A stretch of DNA of 64,000 nt, from NCBI RefSeq assembly GCF_009733595.1, contig NZ_WOFH01000006.1, forward strand, positions 62,001 to 126,000, given 5' to 3'. The position numbers were made by a program, and so were the translations under genes. Shown one piece after another: positions 1 through 13,633 of this stretch (its first letter is position 1; every line of letters begins with the position of its first letter). Source of the DNA: Actinomadura litoris. GTDB lineage: Bacteria; Actinomycetota; Actinomycetes; Streptosporangiales; Streptosporangiaceae. The notes beneath the pieces were generated by a model. The model did not search any database, was not told the origin of the DNA, and saw only the letters and a program-made list of their open reading frames with translations.

Positions 1-1146
1 TTCCTCGCCGAACGCGGCGCCGGCCTGACGTTGAACCCGCCGCGCGCCGACGACGCGTTCTCGCGCGCCTGGTTGACGGTCGGCCGCGACAGCGCGCTCG
101 CCGAGATCGACCCGAGCCCCGGCTACTGGCGCGAGGAGATCGACCACGTCATCAAGGGGCGCGGGCTGACCTCCCTGGAGGAGTACCGCACGGTCGCCAG
201 GCACGGGCGGCGCACCGCGCTCCAGCCCGCGCACCGCGAGGCCGCCTGGCTGCTCTACGAGGAATACGAGATGCTGCGCGAAGCGCGCGGCGTCGGCGAC
301 TTCAACGACGTGCTGCTCGCGGCCCTGGAGGAACTGCGCGAAAGGCCCGCCGACCCGCCCTATTCCGCCGTGATCGTGGACGAGGTGCAGGATCTCACGC
401 TCATCGGCGTCCGGCTGCTGCACGCCCTTTCCGGCGACGGCCCGAACGGCCTGCTGCTCATCGGCGACGGGCAGCAGGCGGTCTATCCGGGCGGATTCCG
501 GCTCGCGGACGCCGGGATCGCCGTGAAGGGCCGGGGCGCCGTGCTGCGCACCAACTACCGCAACGCCGCGCGCATTCTCGAAGCGGCGATGGAGGTCGTC
601 TCCGACGACCCCTTCGACGACCTGGACGGCCCCAACCCGAACGGCCGCCGCGCCGTCGATCTCACCTATCACGAGGGCGAGGTGCTCCGGGTCGACGCGG
701 CCGGCGCGGAGGAGCACGACCGCCGCCTCGTCGAGGCGATCAGGGCGCTTCCCGAGCGCGACGGGGGCGGCGCCACCGCGCTCGCGGACTCGGTCGTGCT
801 GTGCCGCTCGCGCCGCGAGATCGAGCAGTACCACCGCCTGTTCGCCCGCGAGGGGATCCCCGTCCTGCGCCTGGAGAGCTACGACGGGCGCCCGGTCGAG
901 GCGATCAAACTCGGCACCTACCGCCGCGCCAAGGGCCTGGAATTCAAGAACGTCTTCCTGCCGCACCACGACCACGACCTTTCGCCCGGTCTGGAAAAGG
1001 GCGCGGGCGCCGCCGAGGGGGAACGCGCGGAACTGGCCCGGCGGCAGTTGTTCGTCGCGATGACCCGGGCCCGCGACCTGCTCTGGCTCGGTTCCGCCGA
1101 CAAGATCCACGAACCCGGGCGAACGGCGGACAACACGGAGCTATAG
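1..1146 (+). CDS. UvrD/Rep-like superfamily 1 helicase, C-terminal part (5' truncated)
   Basis: The reading frame is open at the first base of the window, so the N-terminus with Walker A lies upstream. Visible superfamily 1 helicase motifs are Walker B/motif II (IVDEVQD), motif III (GDGQQAVYPGG), motif IV (TNYRN), motif V (RRAKGLEFKNVF) and motif VI (FVAMTRARDLL). This order fits a UvrD/Rep/PcrA-type ATP-dependent DNA helicase or translocase acting on cytoplasmic DNA. Which subfamily it belongs to cannot be judged without the N-terminus. No nuclease domain follows motif VI; the protein ends about 25 residues later. The next gene starts 70 bp downstream on the same strand and is functionally unrelated. 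Confidence 0.88.
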   Translation, partial: FLAERGAGLTLNPPRADDAFSRAWLTVGRDSALAEIDPSPGYWREEIDHVIKGRGLTSLEEYRTVARHGRRTALQPAHREAAWLLYEEYEMLREARGVGDFNDVLLAALEELRERPADPPYSAVIVDEVQDLTLIGVRLLHALSGDGPNGLLLIGDGQQAVYPGGFRLADAGIAVKGRGAVLRTNYRNAARILEAAMEVVSDDPFDDLDGPNPNGRRAVDLTYHEGEVLRVDAAGAEEHDRRLVEAIRALPERDGGGATALADSVVLCRSRREIEQYHRLFAREGIPVLRLESYDGRPVEAIKLGTYRRAKGLEFKNVFLPHHDHDLSPGLEKGAGAAEGERAELARRQLFVAMTRARDLLWLGSADKIHEPGRTADNTEL

Positions 1147-1216
1147 TGCACGGCGATAGGGGTTGGCCGAAACAGCGGTTCCCGGCAACCCGCGAGCGAG
1201 AGGCAGGATTCCCGAC

Positions 1217-2044
1217 ATGTCGGACGCCCCGCAGGGACGACGCCCCGACCAGCAGGAACGGCTCGACCAGACCGATCTCCAGACCGACCGGCCGCATTCG
1301 GCGCGCGTCTACGACTACATCATGGGCGGCAAGGACAACTTCGTCGCCGACCGGGAGACCGCCGCGACCGTCCTGGCCGACTGGCCGGGCCTGCGCACCT
1401 CGATGCTCGCCAACCGCGCCTGCATGCACCGCATGGCCCGCCACCTCGCCGACCTGGGGATACGGCAGTTCATCGACGTCGGCACCGGCATCCCGTCCTC
1501 GCCGAACCTGCACGAGGTGGTGCAGGAGGCGGCACCCGACGCGCGCGTCGTCTACGTCGACAACGACCCGATCGTCCTGGCCCATGCCCGGGCCCTGCTG
1601 GTCGGCTCACCCGAGGGCCGGACCGCCTACATCCAGGCCGACATGCGCTCGCCTGGAACGCTCCTGGAGGACCCGGCGCTCGCCGCGACCCTCGACCTGA
1701 CCCGCCCGGTCGCGCTCACGCTGATCGCCGTCCTCCAGTTCGTGGAGGACGCGCAGTCGCTGGTGGAGGCGCTCGTCGAGCCGCTCCCGTCTGGCAGCTA
1801 CCTCGCGCTCACCATCCCCACCGGCGACCTCGCGCCCGAGTCCGCGCACCTCGCCGGCGAGTACACCCGCCGGGGCATCCCCATGTACCTGCGCGACCGC
1901 GCGCAGGTGGAACGGCTGATCACCGGACTGGAACCGCTGGAGCCGGGTGTCGTCCCGATGCCGCGCTGGCACCCCGCCCCGGGCGAGGAGATCCTCCCCG
2001 ACACCGCCACCAACATGTACGCCGTCGCCGCCCGCAAGCCGTAG
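1217..2044 (+). CDS. SAM-dependent methyltransferase of the DUF574 / Methyltransf_19 family
   Basis: A 275-residue protein. The N-terminal signature SARVYDYIMGGKDNF and the nucleotide-binding stretch DVGTGIPSSPNLHEV are typical of the actinobacterial DUF574 methyltransferases, a large paralogous family with a Rossmann methyltransferase fold. An acidic residue closes the second strand (VVYVDND), as expected for SAM ribose binding. The substrate is unknown for most members. ATG at 1217 is chosen because the preceding 18 in-frame codons are non-conserved. A P450 gene follows 78 bp downstream on the same strand, so the two may be co-transcribed, perhaps in tailoring of a small molecule. That link is inference. 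Confidence 0.85.
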   Translation: MSDAPQGRRPDQQERLDQTDLQTDRPHSARVYDYIMGGKDNFVADRETAATVLADWPGLRTSMLANRACMHRMARHLADLGIRQFIDVGTGIPSSPNLHEVVQEAAPDARVVYVDNDPIVLAHARALLVGSPEGRTAYIQADMRSPGTLLEDPALAATLDLTRPVALTLIAVLQFVEDAQSLVEALVEPLPSGSYLALTIPTGDLAPESAHLAGEYTRRGIPMYLRDRAQVERLITGLEPLEPGVVPMPRWHPAPGEEILPDTATNMYAVAARKP

Positions 2045-2122
2045 CCGATGTGCGCCCGGGGCGCTTCCGGGCATGAAGGCATCGCGGTCACTGGAACAGC
2101 CGAAACGCGGGAGAGCTCCGAC

Positions 2123-3493
2123 ATGCGCGGCAACGGCATTACCCCCTCGCAGATCCCCGGGCCGTCCACGGAGGGCGACGGCGCGCAGGCCATCCTCGAC
2201 GCGGGCGGGCTGCACACCTACCAGCTCGGCCTGCATGCCGAGTACGGGCCGGTGGTGCGCTTCCCCCTGCCCGGCGCGGGCCTGGCGGTCTCGATCGCCG
2301 ACCCGGTGCTGCTGGAGGCCACCGCCAAGATCAACAAACGGCCGGAGAAGCTGTTCGAGTTCCTCGCCCCGCTCCAGGAGTCGGGCAACCTCCAGACGCT
2401 CCCGGCCGACGAGCACGGCCCGTGGCGCCGGGTGATGCTGTCGGTGCTGGCCGGACGCCCCTCCCACGAGGCCCACTTCGCGCACTTCACCGCGCTCGCG
2501 ACCGACCTGGCCGACGCCTGGCAGGCCCGCGCCGCCTCCGGGCCTGCTTCCGGTGGGGGGACGACCCCCCACACCCCCCAAAACAGCACCGTGACCTCCC
2601 AGAAGGACCTGAGCGAACTCTCCCTGCGCATGATCTGCCGGTACGCGCTGGGCAGCGGCCTGACCCCCGAGGAGTCCGCACGGGTCGTCGCCGCGTTCGA
2701 GGCCGTCCTCACCGAGCACCTGGGCCGCCTCTACCAGCCCGACGCCCCCGACACCTCGGACGAAGCGGAGGAGGGCCTCGCCTACCTGCGCGCCACCGTC
2801 GACCGGGTCCTCGCGGCCCACCGCGAGAGCACCGGGCGCAGCGACATGATCGCCGCACTGGCCGAGTCGGGCGCGTCCCCCGCACGGATCCGCGACTCGG
2901 TGCTGATGGCCATGCTCGCCGCCCACCACACGACCGGCGTCGCGATCTCCTGGGTGCTGTACACGCTGTCCCAGCACCCGGACGCGGCCGCGCGCGTCGC
3001 CGCCGAACTCGACGAGGTCCTCGGGGACCGCGCCGCCCCCGACTACGCCGACCTGAGGAGGCTGACGTACCTGGACAGGGTCCTCAGGGAGACGATGCGC
3101 CTCTACCCGCCGGGCCCCTACGGCGCCCGCGAGGCCACCGAGGACATCACGGTCGGCGACTACGAGATCCCGGCCGGGACGACCATCTTCTACCCCTTCT
3201 GGGCCGTTCACATGAACCCCCGCTACTGGCCCGACCCGCACGTCTTCGACCCCGACCGGTTCACCCCGGAGGCGTCGGCGGGCCGCCCCCGGCTCGCCTA
3301 CATCCCGTTCGGGATCGGCCCCCGTAGCTGCGAGGGCGCCGCGCTCGCGATGGTCGAGGCGGAACTCGTCCTCGCCGTCCTGCTGAAGCGTTTCGAGTTC
3401 CGCCTCACCCCAGGCCGGCCGGTGACCCCCACAGAACGCTTCGTCCTATGGGCGGCCAACGACATTCACCTGGACATCACCCTCCGCGAATGA
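2123..3493 (+). CDS. Cytochrome P450 monooxygenase
   Basis: A 456-residue P450. The heme-binding loop reads FGIGPRSCEG with the axial cysteine, the K-helix ExxR is in LRETMRLYPPGPYG, and the I-helix oxygen-activation segment reads AAHHTTGV. The PERF-like segment (DPDRFTPE) is also present. This organisation, with no N-terminal membrane anchor, fits a soluble bacterial P450 needing separate ferredoxin and reductase partners, which are not nearby. ATG at 2123 follows a GGGAG ribosome site; an in-frame ATG at 2048 has no such site. A short low-complexity insert around residues 140-160 (GPASGGGTTPHTPQ) is unusual. Substrate unknown. The gene is far from the polyketide cluster. Confidence 0.92.
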   Translation: MRGNGITPSQIPGPSTEGDGAQAILDAGGLHTYQLGLHAEYGPVVRFPLPGAGLAVSIADPVLLEATAKINKRPEKLFEFLAPLQESGNLQTLPADEHGPWRRVMLSVLAGRPSHEAHFAHFTALATDLADAWQARAASGPASGGGTTPHTPQNSTVTSQKDLSELSLRMICRYALGSGLTPEESARVVAAFEAVLTEHLGRLYQPDAPDTSDEAEEGLAYLRATVDRVLAAHRESTGRSDMIAALAESGASPARIRDSVLMAMLAAHHTTGVAISWVLYTLSQHPDAAARVAAELDEVLGDRAAPDYADLRRLTYLDRVLRETMRLYPPGPYGAREATEDITVGDYEIPAGTTIFYPFWAVHMNPRYWPDPHVFDPDRFTPEASAGRPRLAYIPFGIGPRSCEGAALAMVEAELVLAVLLKRFEFRLTPGRPVTPTERFVLWAANDIHLDITLRE

Positions 3494-3844
3494 CCCCGAG
3501 GAACGGTGCCCTCGCGCTTATCGGCTGAAGACGGCCGGGCGGACCCCACCGCCGGTGCGGGCGCCGTCCTGGTGCCCGAAGAGGGACGGGCCGCCCGCCG
3601 CTCCGGCCGGTTCCGTTGTTCCCGGTCCCCCGTCCGAGGGACCCGGGGTGTTTCTGGAGTACACACTGCCGGAAGCGTCGTCGCCGTTTCTTCGTCACCC
3701 CGCGAAGAACGCGCGGGCGGTCCCTGTGAGACCTCACAGGGGGCGGGACGCGTCCGCATGAGGCCAGGGGCGCGGGTCATCCGCGCGGCCACGGCACGCG
3801 AACAAGGGGGTGACGGCGCGTTCGCGCCGCAGGGGGGAAGCGCC
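3494..3844. other. 351-bp intergenic region upstream of the PucR-type regulator
   Basis: No convincing gene is visible here. An open frame continues upstream from the regulator start but its composition is not protein-like. The notable element is the perfect palindrome at 3722-3741, listed separately. GC-rich short inverted arms also occur at 3700-3718. Confidence 0.6.
3722..3741. promoter_or_regulatory. Perfect 9-bp-arm palindrome upstream of the PucR-type gene (possible operator)
   Basis: The arms CCCTGTGAG and CTCACAGGG are separated by AC and are exact reverse complements. The site lies 103 bp before the regulator start. A dyad of this size is a natural dimer-binding site, possibly for autoregulation; this is inference. 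Confidence 0.45.
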
Positions 3845-5003
3845 ATGGGGGACCTGTTCAAGCTGCTGGAAAGCCGGATCTGCGCCAACGCCCGGCGCTC
3901 GGTGGAGGTCTACGCGCGCGAGGTGCCCGAGTTCCGCGCCGTGGCCGCCACGGGGCCGCAGCGGGACGCGCTGGTCGAGTTCGCGGTGCTGCTGCGGCGC
4001 CGGACCGTCGAGCTGGCCGCCGACGAGCGGCCCCTCGGCGGCGACGACCTGGCGCGCATCGTCGCCGCCGGACGCGAGCGCGCCCTGGCGGGCATGTCGC
4101 TGGCGTCCCATGACCACGTCCTCGGCCTGCACTCCGCCCTGGCGGTGCAGGAGCTGCACGAGGCGGCCGGGCCGGGGGAGGCGGACGCGCTCATGCGGCT
4201 CCTCGGCTGGCTCGGCCCCCAGGGCACGGCGGCCAAGGACGCCTACACCCACGGGTTCCTGGACGGGCAGGGCAACGTCCTGACGTTCACCCACCGCGTC
4301 CAGCAGCTCGCCACGGCCCTGCTGGGCGGCGACCCCGTCGCCGCGGGGCTGGCCGAGGTCCTCGGCATGACGCTCGCCCCCCGCTACACGGTGACGGTCG
4401 TCCGGATCGCCGAACGCGGCGCCCCGCCGCCCGCCGGGGAGCGCGAGCGGATCGTCGGCGCCCTCACCGCCGAGCGCCCGGTGCCGCTGCGGTGGCGCGA
4501 GCCGCTGGAACTCGTCGCGCTCGTGCCCGGCGACAGCGCCCAGGCACGCGTCCGGCGGCGCGCCCTCGACCTCGCCCGCGCGGTGGCGTCCGCGGTCGGC
4601 CGGCCCTGCGCCGTCGGGGCGTCGAGCGCGAACCGGCACGCGCTGCCCGACGCGCTGGCCATGGCCCGGCGGATCAGCGCGGCCGCGCCGCTGCGCGCCG
4701 TCCCGCGCGAGGTCAGCACGCTGCAGGACGTCTTCGTCGAGCTGGGCGCGGGCCGGTTGCCCGAGGTCGAGCGCTGGCTGCGCCAGGTGGCCCAGCAGCT
4801 CGCCCGCGGGCCCGACCTGGTCGCCACCCTGGACGCCTACTACCGGCACGACATGAACCGGCTGGCCACCGCGTCCCACCTGCACATCCACCCCCGCACC
4901 GTCGACTACCGGCTGCACCGGGCCCGCGAGCTGACCGGCATCGCGCCCGCCACCGCGCACGGCGTGCGCGTGCTGACCGCCGCGGTGGCGCGCGTCCTCG
5001 CCG

Positions 5004-5014
<11 letters not shown>
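3845..5014 (+). CDS. PucR-family transcriptional regulator (CdaR-like, C-terminal HTH)
   Basis: A 389-residue protein. The N-terminal 150 residues are helical and resemble the RsbT-co-antagonist-like domain often found in actinobacterial PucR proteins. The C-terminus (YYRHDMNRLATASHLHIHPRTVDYRLHRA in part) is the PucR helix-turn-helix with the characteristic HPRTVDYRL recognition segment. Such proteins activate catabolic or secondary-metabolism genes. ATG at 3845 is supported by a GGGGGGA ribosome site; longer in-frame extensions are not protein-like. The end overlaps by 11 bases the end of the convergent carboxylase gene, so the two transcripts share complementary 3' ends. Ligand and targets are unknown; the palindrome at 3722 may be its own site. 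Confidence 0.85.
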
Positions 5015-10457
<5,443 letters not shown>

Positions 10458-11452
10458 CGTCCGAACCCTCCTCTGGACCACCGATGTGCGCGCCGTGGAC
10501 ATGGTCGGCCCCCGGCCATGCTCACCCTTCCGCCTCCGGGGCGGCAGCGCCATGCCGCTGACAGGGCAGGCTGGGCGCCCCCAATTTGTGGGAAACATCC
10601 AAAAGCCGCCGCCCACCTGCGCACCCCCCGAGCATGCACGGCCCTGGCAGTGGCAGGCTTGTCCCTGCCTAAAGCCGCGGCTCTGACCAGGCGAAACGCC
10701 CGCTTGACAAGGGGTTTCGGGGGTTCGGGCAAGGTGGGCCAAGGGTGGCCGCCGCGCACGGGGCCCGCCCGCCGGAGCCCTGCGCGCACGAACCGTCGCG
10801 GACCGTGCCCGGCGTGCGTCCGCCGCGTTCCGCGCCGCCGGGACCCGGGGGCGGCGCGCGCACTCCGACGCTGGCGGGCGGAAGTTTTTCGCGCCGGTGG
10901 GCATAACCGCTGAGCTATCCCCTTGAATGGTCGAACAGGACCCATCCGCGCCATCGGAAATGCCGCCTCAGCTTGCCCTTGCGCAAACGTTGCCGATTGC
11001 CGCCGGGACGCTGGTCAGGTATCAACGAATTTGGGATGCCGCGGGCTGGTCCGGTCGCTGAACTGCGCTGGTCTATTACGCTGCGAATCGGCGGCGCCGG
11101 ATCGGCACTTGCCCGCTATTCGGAGCGGCGGCTATCGTATAGCAAATCCGATAGGAAGATTTCCTGTCGGACGAAAGCAATGCCCCGCCCCCCGCTCCCC
11201 GCTCCCCGCCATGGACGCGGCCGCCGACGAGAGTCGCGGCCCCACCGTCCAGGACCACATGGCTCCGCAACGCCATGCCCGACCGCCCACCCCTAGCCCG
11301 GGCGGTCGCGACGAAAGCTCGCCTCCAGGGCCCGGAGGCGGCCTTCGTCTCCTGACGAACCCGCCATCGCGGGGTCGCGTACCCGCCCTGCTCCGGTCCC
11401 GAGAGCAGGGCTGGGGGTCGTCGGCGGCATGACGCCGATTGGAGAAACTGCC
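10458..11452. other. 995-bp gene-free interval between the carboxylase and the trypsin-like gene
   Basis: Open frames here have Arg/Pro-rich, non-conserved translations and I accept none as a gene. The carboxylase promoter should lie near 10460-10700. A TTGACA hexamer occurs on the plus strand at 10704-10709 without a convincing partner -10 box. Two small dyads at 11131-11168 are listed separately. A tRNA-like 5' fragment on the minus strand near 10900-10925 is discussed under rejected items. Confidence 0.6.
11131..11168. promoter_or_regulatory. Two adjacent small dyads (possible regulatory sites)
   Basis: GCTAT-CGT-ATAGC (11131-11143) is a perfect dyad. GATAGGAA-GAT-TTCCTGTC (11150-11168) is a near-perfect dyad with one mismatch. 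They lie in AT-richer DNA about 285 bp before the trypsin-like gene. A regulatory role is only suggested by symmetry and position. Confidence 0.25.
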
Positions 11453-12178
11453 ATGCGCAAGCTGATGCAAGCGACGCTGGGCGCGTGCGCCCTCGCCCTT
11501 GCGATGGGTGGCGCGACCGCCGCGAACGCGGCCCAGCCCCCCGCCCCCAGCGGTCCCGCGCCCATCATCGGCGGGCACAACGCGACCGAGACCTACCCCT
11601 GGATGGTGGCGCTCAGCAACGGCTGCGGCGGCAGCCTCGTCGCGCCCCAGTGGATCGTGACGGCGAACCACTGCGGCTCCGCGTCCTCGGGCCGGATCGG
11701 CTCGAACAGCAAGAACTCCGGCGGCGAGGTCCGCTCGATCGACCGGCGGACCACCCGCTCGGGCACCGACCTCACGCTGATGCACCTGTCCACGCCCGCG
11801 ACGGGCACGCCGGTGAAGATGGCGCAGAGCCAGCCCGCCGCGAACACCCCCGTCCGGCTGCTGGGCTTCGGCTGCATGAGCTGGCCGAGCTGCCGCAACG
11901 CCACGACGCTCCAGGAGATCGACCTCACGATCCTGCCGAGCAGCAGCTGCGCGGCCGGCGGCGGCACCGCCAACGACGTCTGCGTCTCGGGCGACCGCGG
12001 CCACTCGGCCTGCCACGGCGACTCCGGCGGCCCGGCGGTCACCGGCACCCGCGGCGACTGGACGCTCGTCGGCGAGACCCACGGCCCGGGCGACAACCGC
12101 GGCGAGTGCGCGACCAGCACCCTCTACACCGGCATCGCGCCCTACCTGTCCTGGATCAACCAGCAGATCGGCCGCTGA
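11453..12178 (+). CDS. Secreted trypsin-like serine protease (S1 family)
   Basis: A 241-residue pre-pro-enzyme. Residues 1-28 form a Sec signal peptide (basic MRK, hydrophobic core, cleavage near ANA-AQ). A short propeptide ends before IIGGHN, the activation N-terminus of chymotrypsin-fold proteases. The triad is visible: His in TANHCG, Asp in GTDLTL, Ser in GDSGGP. Paired cysteines fit extracellular disulfides. The enzyme should degrade proteins outside the cell. ATG at 11453 is preferred over GTG/ATG candidates upstream because GGAGA lies seven bases before it and the signal peptide begins there. A second secreted protease follows 30 bp downstream, suggesting an exoprotease operon. Confidence 0.93.
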   Translation: MRKLMQATLGACALALAMGGATAANAAQPPAPSGPAPIIGGHNATETYPWMVALSNGCGGSLVAPQWIVTANHCGSASSGRIGSNSKNSGGEVRSIDRRTTRSGTDLTLMHLSTPATGTPVKMAQSQPAANTPVRLLGFGCMSWPSCRNATTLQEIDLTILPSSSCAAGGGTANDVCVSGDRGHSACHGDSGGPAVTGTRGDWTLVGETHGPGDNRGECATSTLYTGIAPYLSWINQQIGR

Positions 12179-12208
12179 CCCAGGCTCCCCTCACCCGTAG
12201 GAGTTCCG

Positions 12209-12766
12209 ATGTCCTTCCGCAAGATCATGATGACGCTCGCCGTCACCCTCGGCCTCGCGATGCTGCTGCCGGCGCTGGTCGTCGACACCGCGTCCGCCGC
12301 GGCCCCGGCGGCCGTCCGCACGATCTACTACGACGCCAGCGCGTCGCAGGAGTTCAAGGCCGCCGTGGACGAGGGCGCAGAGGCGTGGAACGTGGCCGTG
12401 CCCACGATCAAGCTCGTCGCCGCCACCGGCGGCCAGGCGACCATCCGGATCTACGCCGACAACGGCTGGCCCCGCACGATCTCCAACGGCTTCGGCCGGG
12501 GCACGATCTACATGGGCCGCCAGGCCGTCCAGGACGGCTTCTACCCGCCGCGGATCGCCGCGCACGAGCTCGGCCACGCGCTCGGCCTGCCCGACAACCG
12601 CAACGGCCGCTGTGACTACCTGATGTCTGGCCACAGCTCGCCGACCTCGTGCAAGGTCACCGCCCCGCACGCGACCGAGGCCGCCACGGTCCGCCGCAAC
12701 GCGGGCGGCGGCTGGGTCACCACCCTCACCAGGCAGCACGCCTACGCGGACTGCTACACCTTCTAG
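12209..12766 (+). CDS. Secreted snapalysin-family zinc metalloprotease (M7)
   Basis: A 185-residue secreted protein. A signal peptide (MSFRKIMM then a hydrophobic core ending ASA-AAP) leads a compact catalytic domain. The zinc motif AHELGHALGLPD has two histidines, the catalytic glutamate and the aspartate third ligand that is diagnostic of snapalysin-type small neutral proteases of Streptomyces. Two cysteines flank the downstream CDYLMSG segment, the family's Met-turn region. The length matches the family. An AGGAG site precedes the ATG. It lies 30 bp after the trypsin-like gene and before a strong terminator, so the two proteases probably form one transcript. Snapalysins are usually activated by a LysR regulator; none is adjacent. 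Confidence 0.92.
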   Translation: MSFRKIMMTLAVTLGLAMLLPALVVDTASAAAPAAVRTIYYDASASQEFKAAVDEGAEAWNVAVPTIKLVAATGGQATIRIYADNGWPRTISNGFGRGTIYMGRQAVQDGFYPPRIAAHELGHALGLPDNRNGRCDYLMSGHSSPTSCKVTAPHATEAATVRRNAGGGWVTTLTRQHAYADCYTF

Positions 12767-12777
12767 TCCGCTGGACC

Positions 12778-12817
12778 CCGCACCGCGGGCACGAGCCAAG
12801 CCGTGCCCGCGGTGCGG
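12778..12817. terminator. Bidirectional stem-loop terminator
   Basis: Perfect 16-bp GC-rich arms (CCGCACCGCGGGCACG and its complement) enclose an 8-base loop between the converging metalloprotease and DUF5995 genes. There is no U-tract, as is common in actinomycetes. Confidence 0.85.
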
Positions 12818-12828
12818 CCCGTCCGCGC

Positions 12829-13599
12829 TCAGGCGGCGGGCTGCTCCATCGCGTGGTCCAGGTGGGTGATGACCGCGGGCACGTCGTGGCTCTCGGTGGC
12901 GCGGATCAGCTCCAGCGCCGGACGGACGAGGCCGCCGGGCCGCGCGATCAGCCGGGCCAGCACGGCCGCGCGCACGTCCATGCGCTCGATCGTCGCCTCG
13001 CGCCCGGCGTCGTCCTGGCCCGCGAGCAGGACGGCGTTGTGCCACGCCTCCTCGCGCGACCGCCGGATGCTGAAGTCCAGGATCTGCTCGTCACCGCGCC
13101 CGCCGACCTGGTCCAGGAGCCACAGCAGCGGTGAGACGTCGCCGACCGCCGCCTGCACCGCCAGCACGACGCGCGCCAGGATGTCGTTGATCAGCAGGAA
13201 GTCGCGGCGCAGCGCCTGGATCTCCGCCCCCGGGCTCGTGCGCGCGGCGGCGACGGCCAGGTCGAGGCCGATGTGCGCGTTCACGCCGAGGATCAGGTGC
13301 GCGACGATGACCGTGTCGCCGTCGGGCAGCAGGCCGAACGTCTCGCGCCAGCAGCGGGGCCCGCTCCGGTCGCGCCGCCAGGCGGCGTGGGCCTCGAAGT
13401 AGCGGTTGCCGAAATGGGTGTCGAAGCGGTCCATGCGCGGGCCGTCGTCGAACCGCCCCTCGTGGATCGCCCGGCGGACCTCGACGGTCACCTGCCGGTA
13501 CAGCGCGGCGAAGTACCCGACCCGGTCGCCGGTCTGGACGGCCCTCGCGACGATCTCGGCGAGTCCGGCGATGACGTCGTCGATGTTCTCCGCGGCCAT
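12829..13599 (-). CDS. DUF5995 family protein
   Basis: A 256-residue soluble protein with no signal peptide or membrane segment. I place it in DUF5995 from the combination of IDDVIAGLAEI at the N-terminus, HFGNRYFEA near residue 80 and the histidine-containing segment VIVAHLILGVNAHIGLDLA. The repeated His/Asp pattern in helices could bind metal; this is inference. The biochemical role of the family is not established to my knowledge. The gene is monocistronic between a terminator and the chaperone operon, whose last gene ends 34 bp upstream of it on the same strand. It might therefore be read as a fifth member of that operon. Confidence 0.65.
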   Translation of the reverse strand: MAAENIDDVIAGLAEIVARAVQTGDRVGYFAALYRQVTVEVRRAIHEGRFDDGPRMDRFDTHFGNRYFEAHAAWRRDRSGPRCWRETFGLLPDGDTVIVAHLILGVNAHIGLDLAVAAARTSPGAEIQALRRDFLLINDILARVVLAVQAAVGDVSPLLWLLDQVGGRGDEQILDFSIRRSREEAWHNAVLLAGQDDAGREATIERMDVRAAVLARLIARPGGLVRPALELIRATESHDVPAVITHLDHAMEQPAA

Positions 13600-13633
13600 G
13601 TGCCACCTCCTCAGAAAGGCGTCGACAAGAGCG

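Noticed and set aside
1607..3241. 544-aa minus-strand frame opposite the methyltransferase and P450
   Set aside because: Gly/Val/Arg-rich shadow; the plus-strand frames carry all catalytic motifs.
10704..10709. TTGACA hexamer as a -35 box
   Set aside because: No plausible -10 element at 16-19 bp spacing and no gene in that direction for 740 bp.
10880..10926. tRNA-like 5' fragment on the minus strand (GGGGATAGCTCAGCGGTTA)
   Set aside because: It resembles an acceptor arm and D-arm start, but the D-stem partner GAGC, an anticodon arm and a T-arm do not follow. No complete cloverleaf can be drawn.
10923..11432. 169-aa open frame before the trypsin-like gene
   Set aside because: The translation is Pro/Arg/Ser-rich without conserved pattern, and its start has no ribosome site. 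Typical GC-driven open frame.
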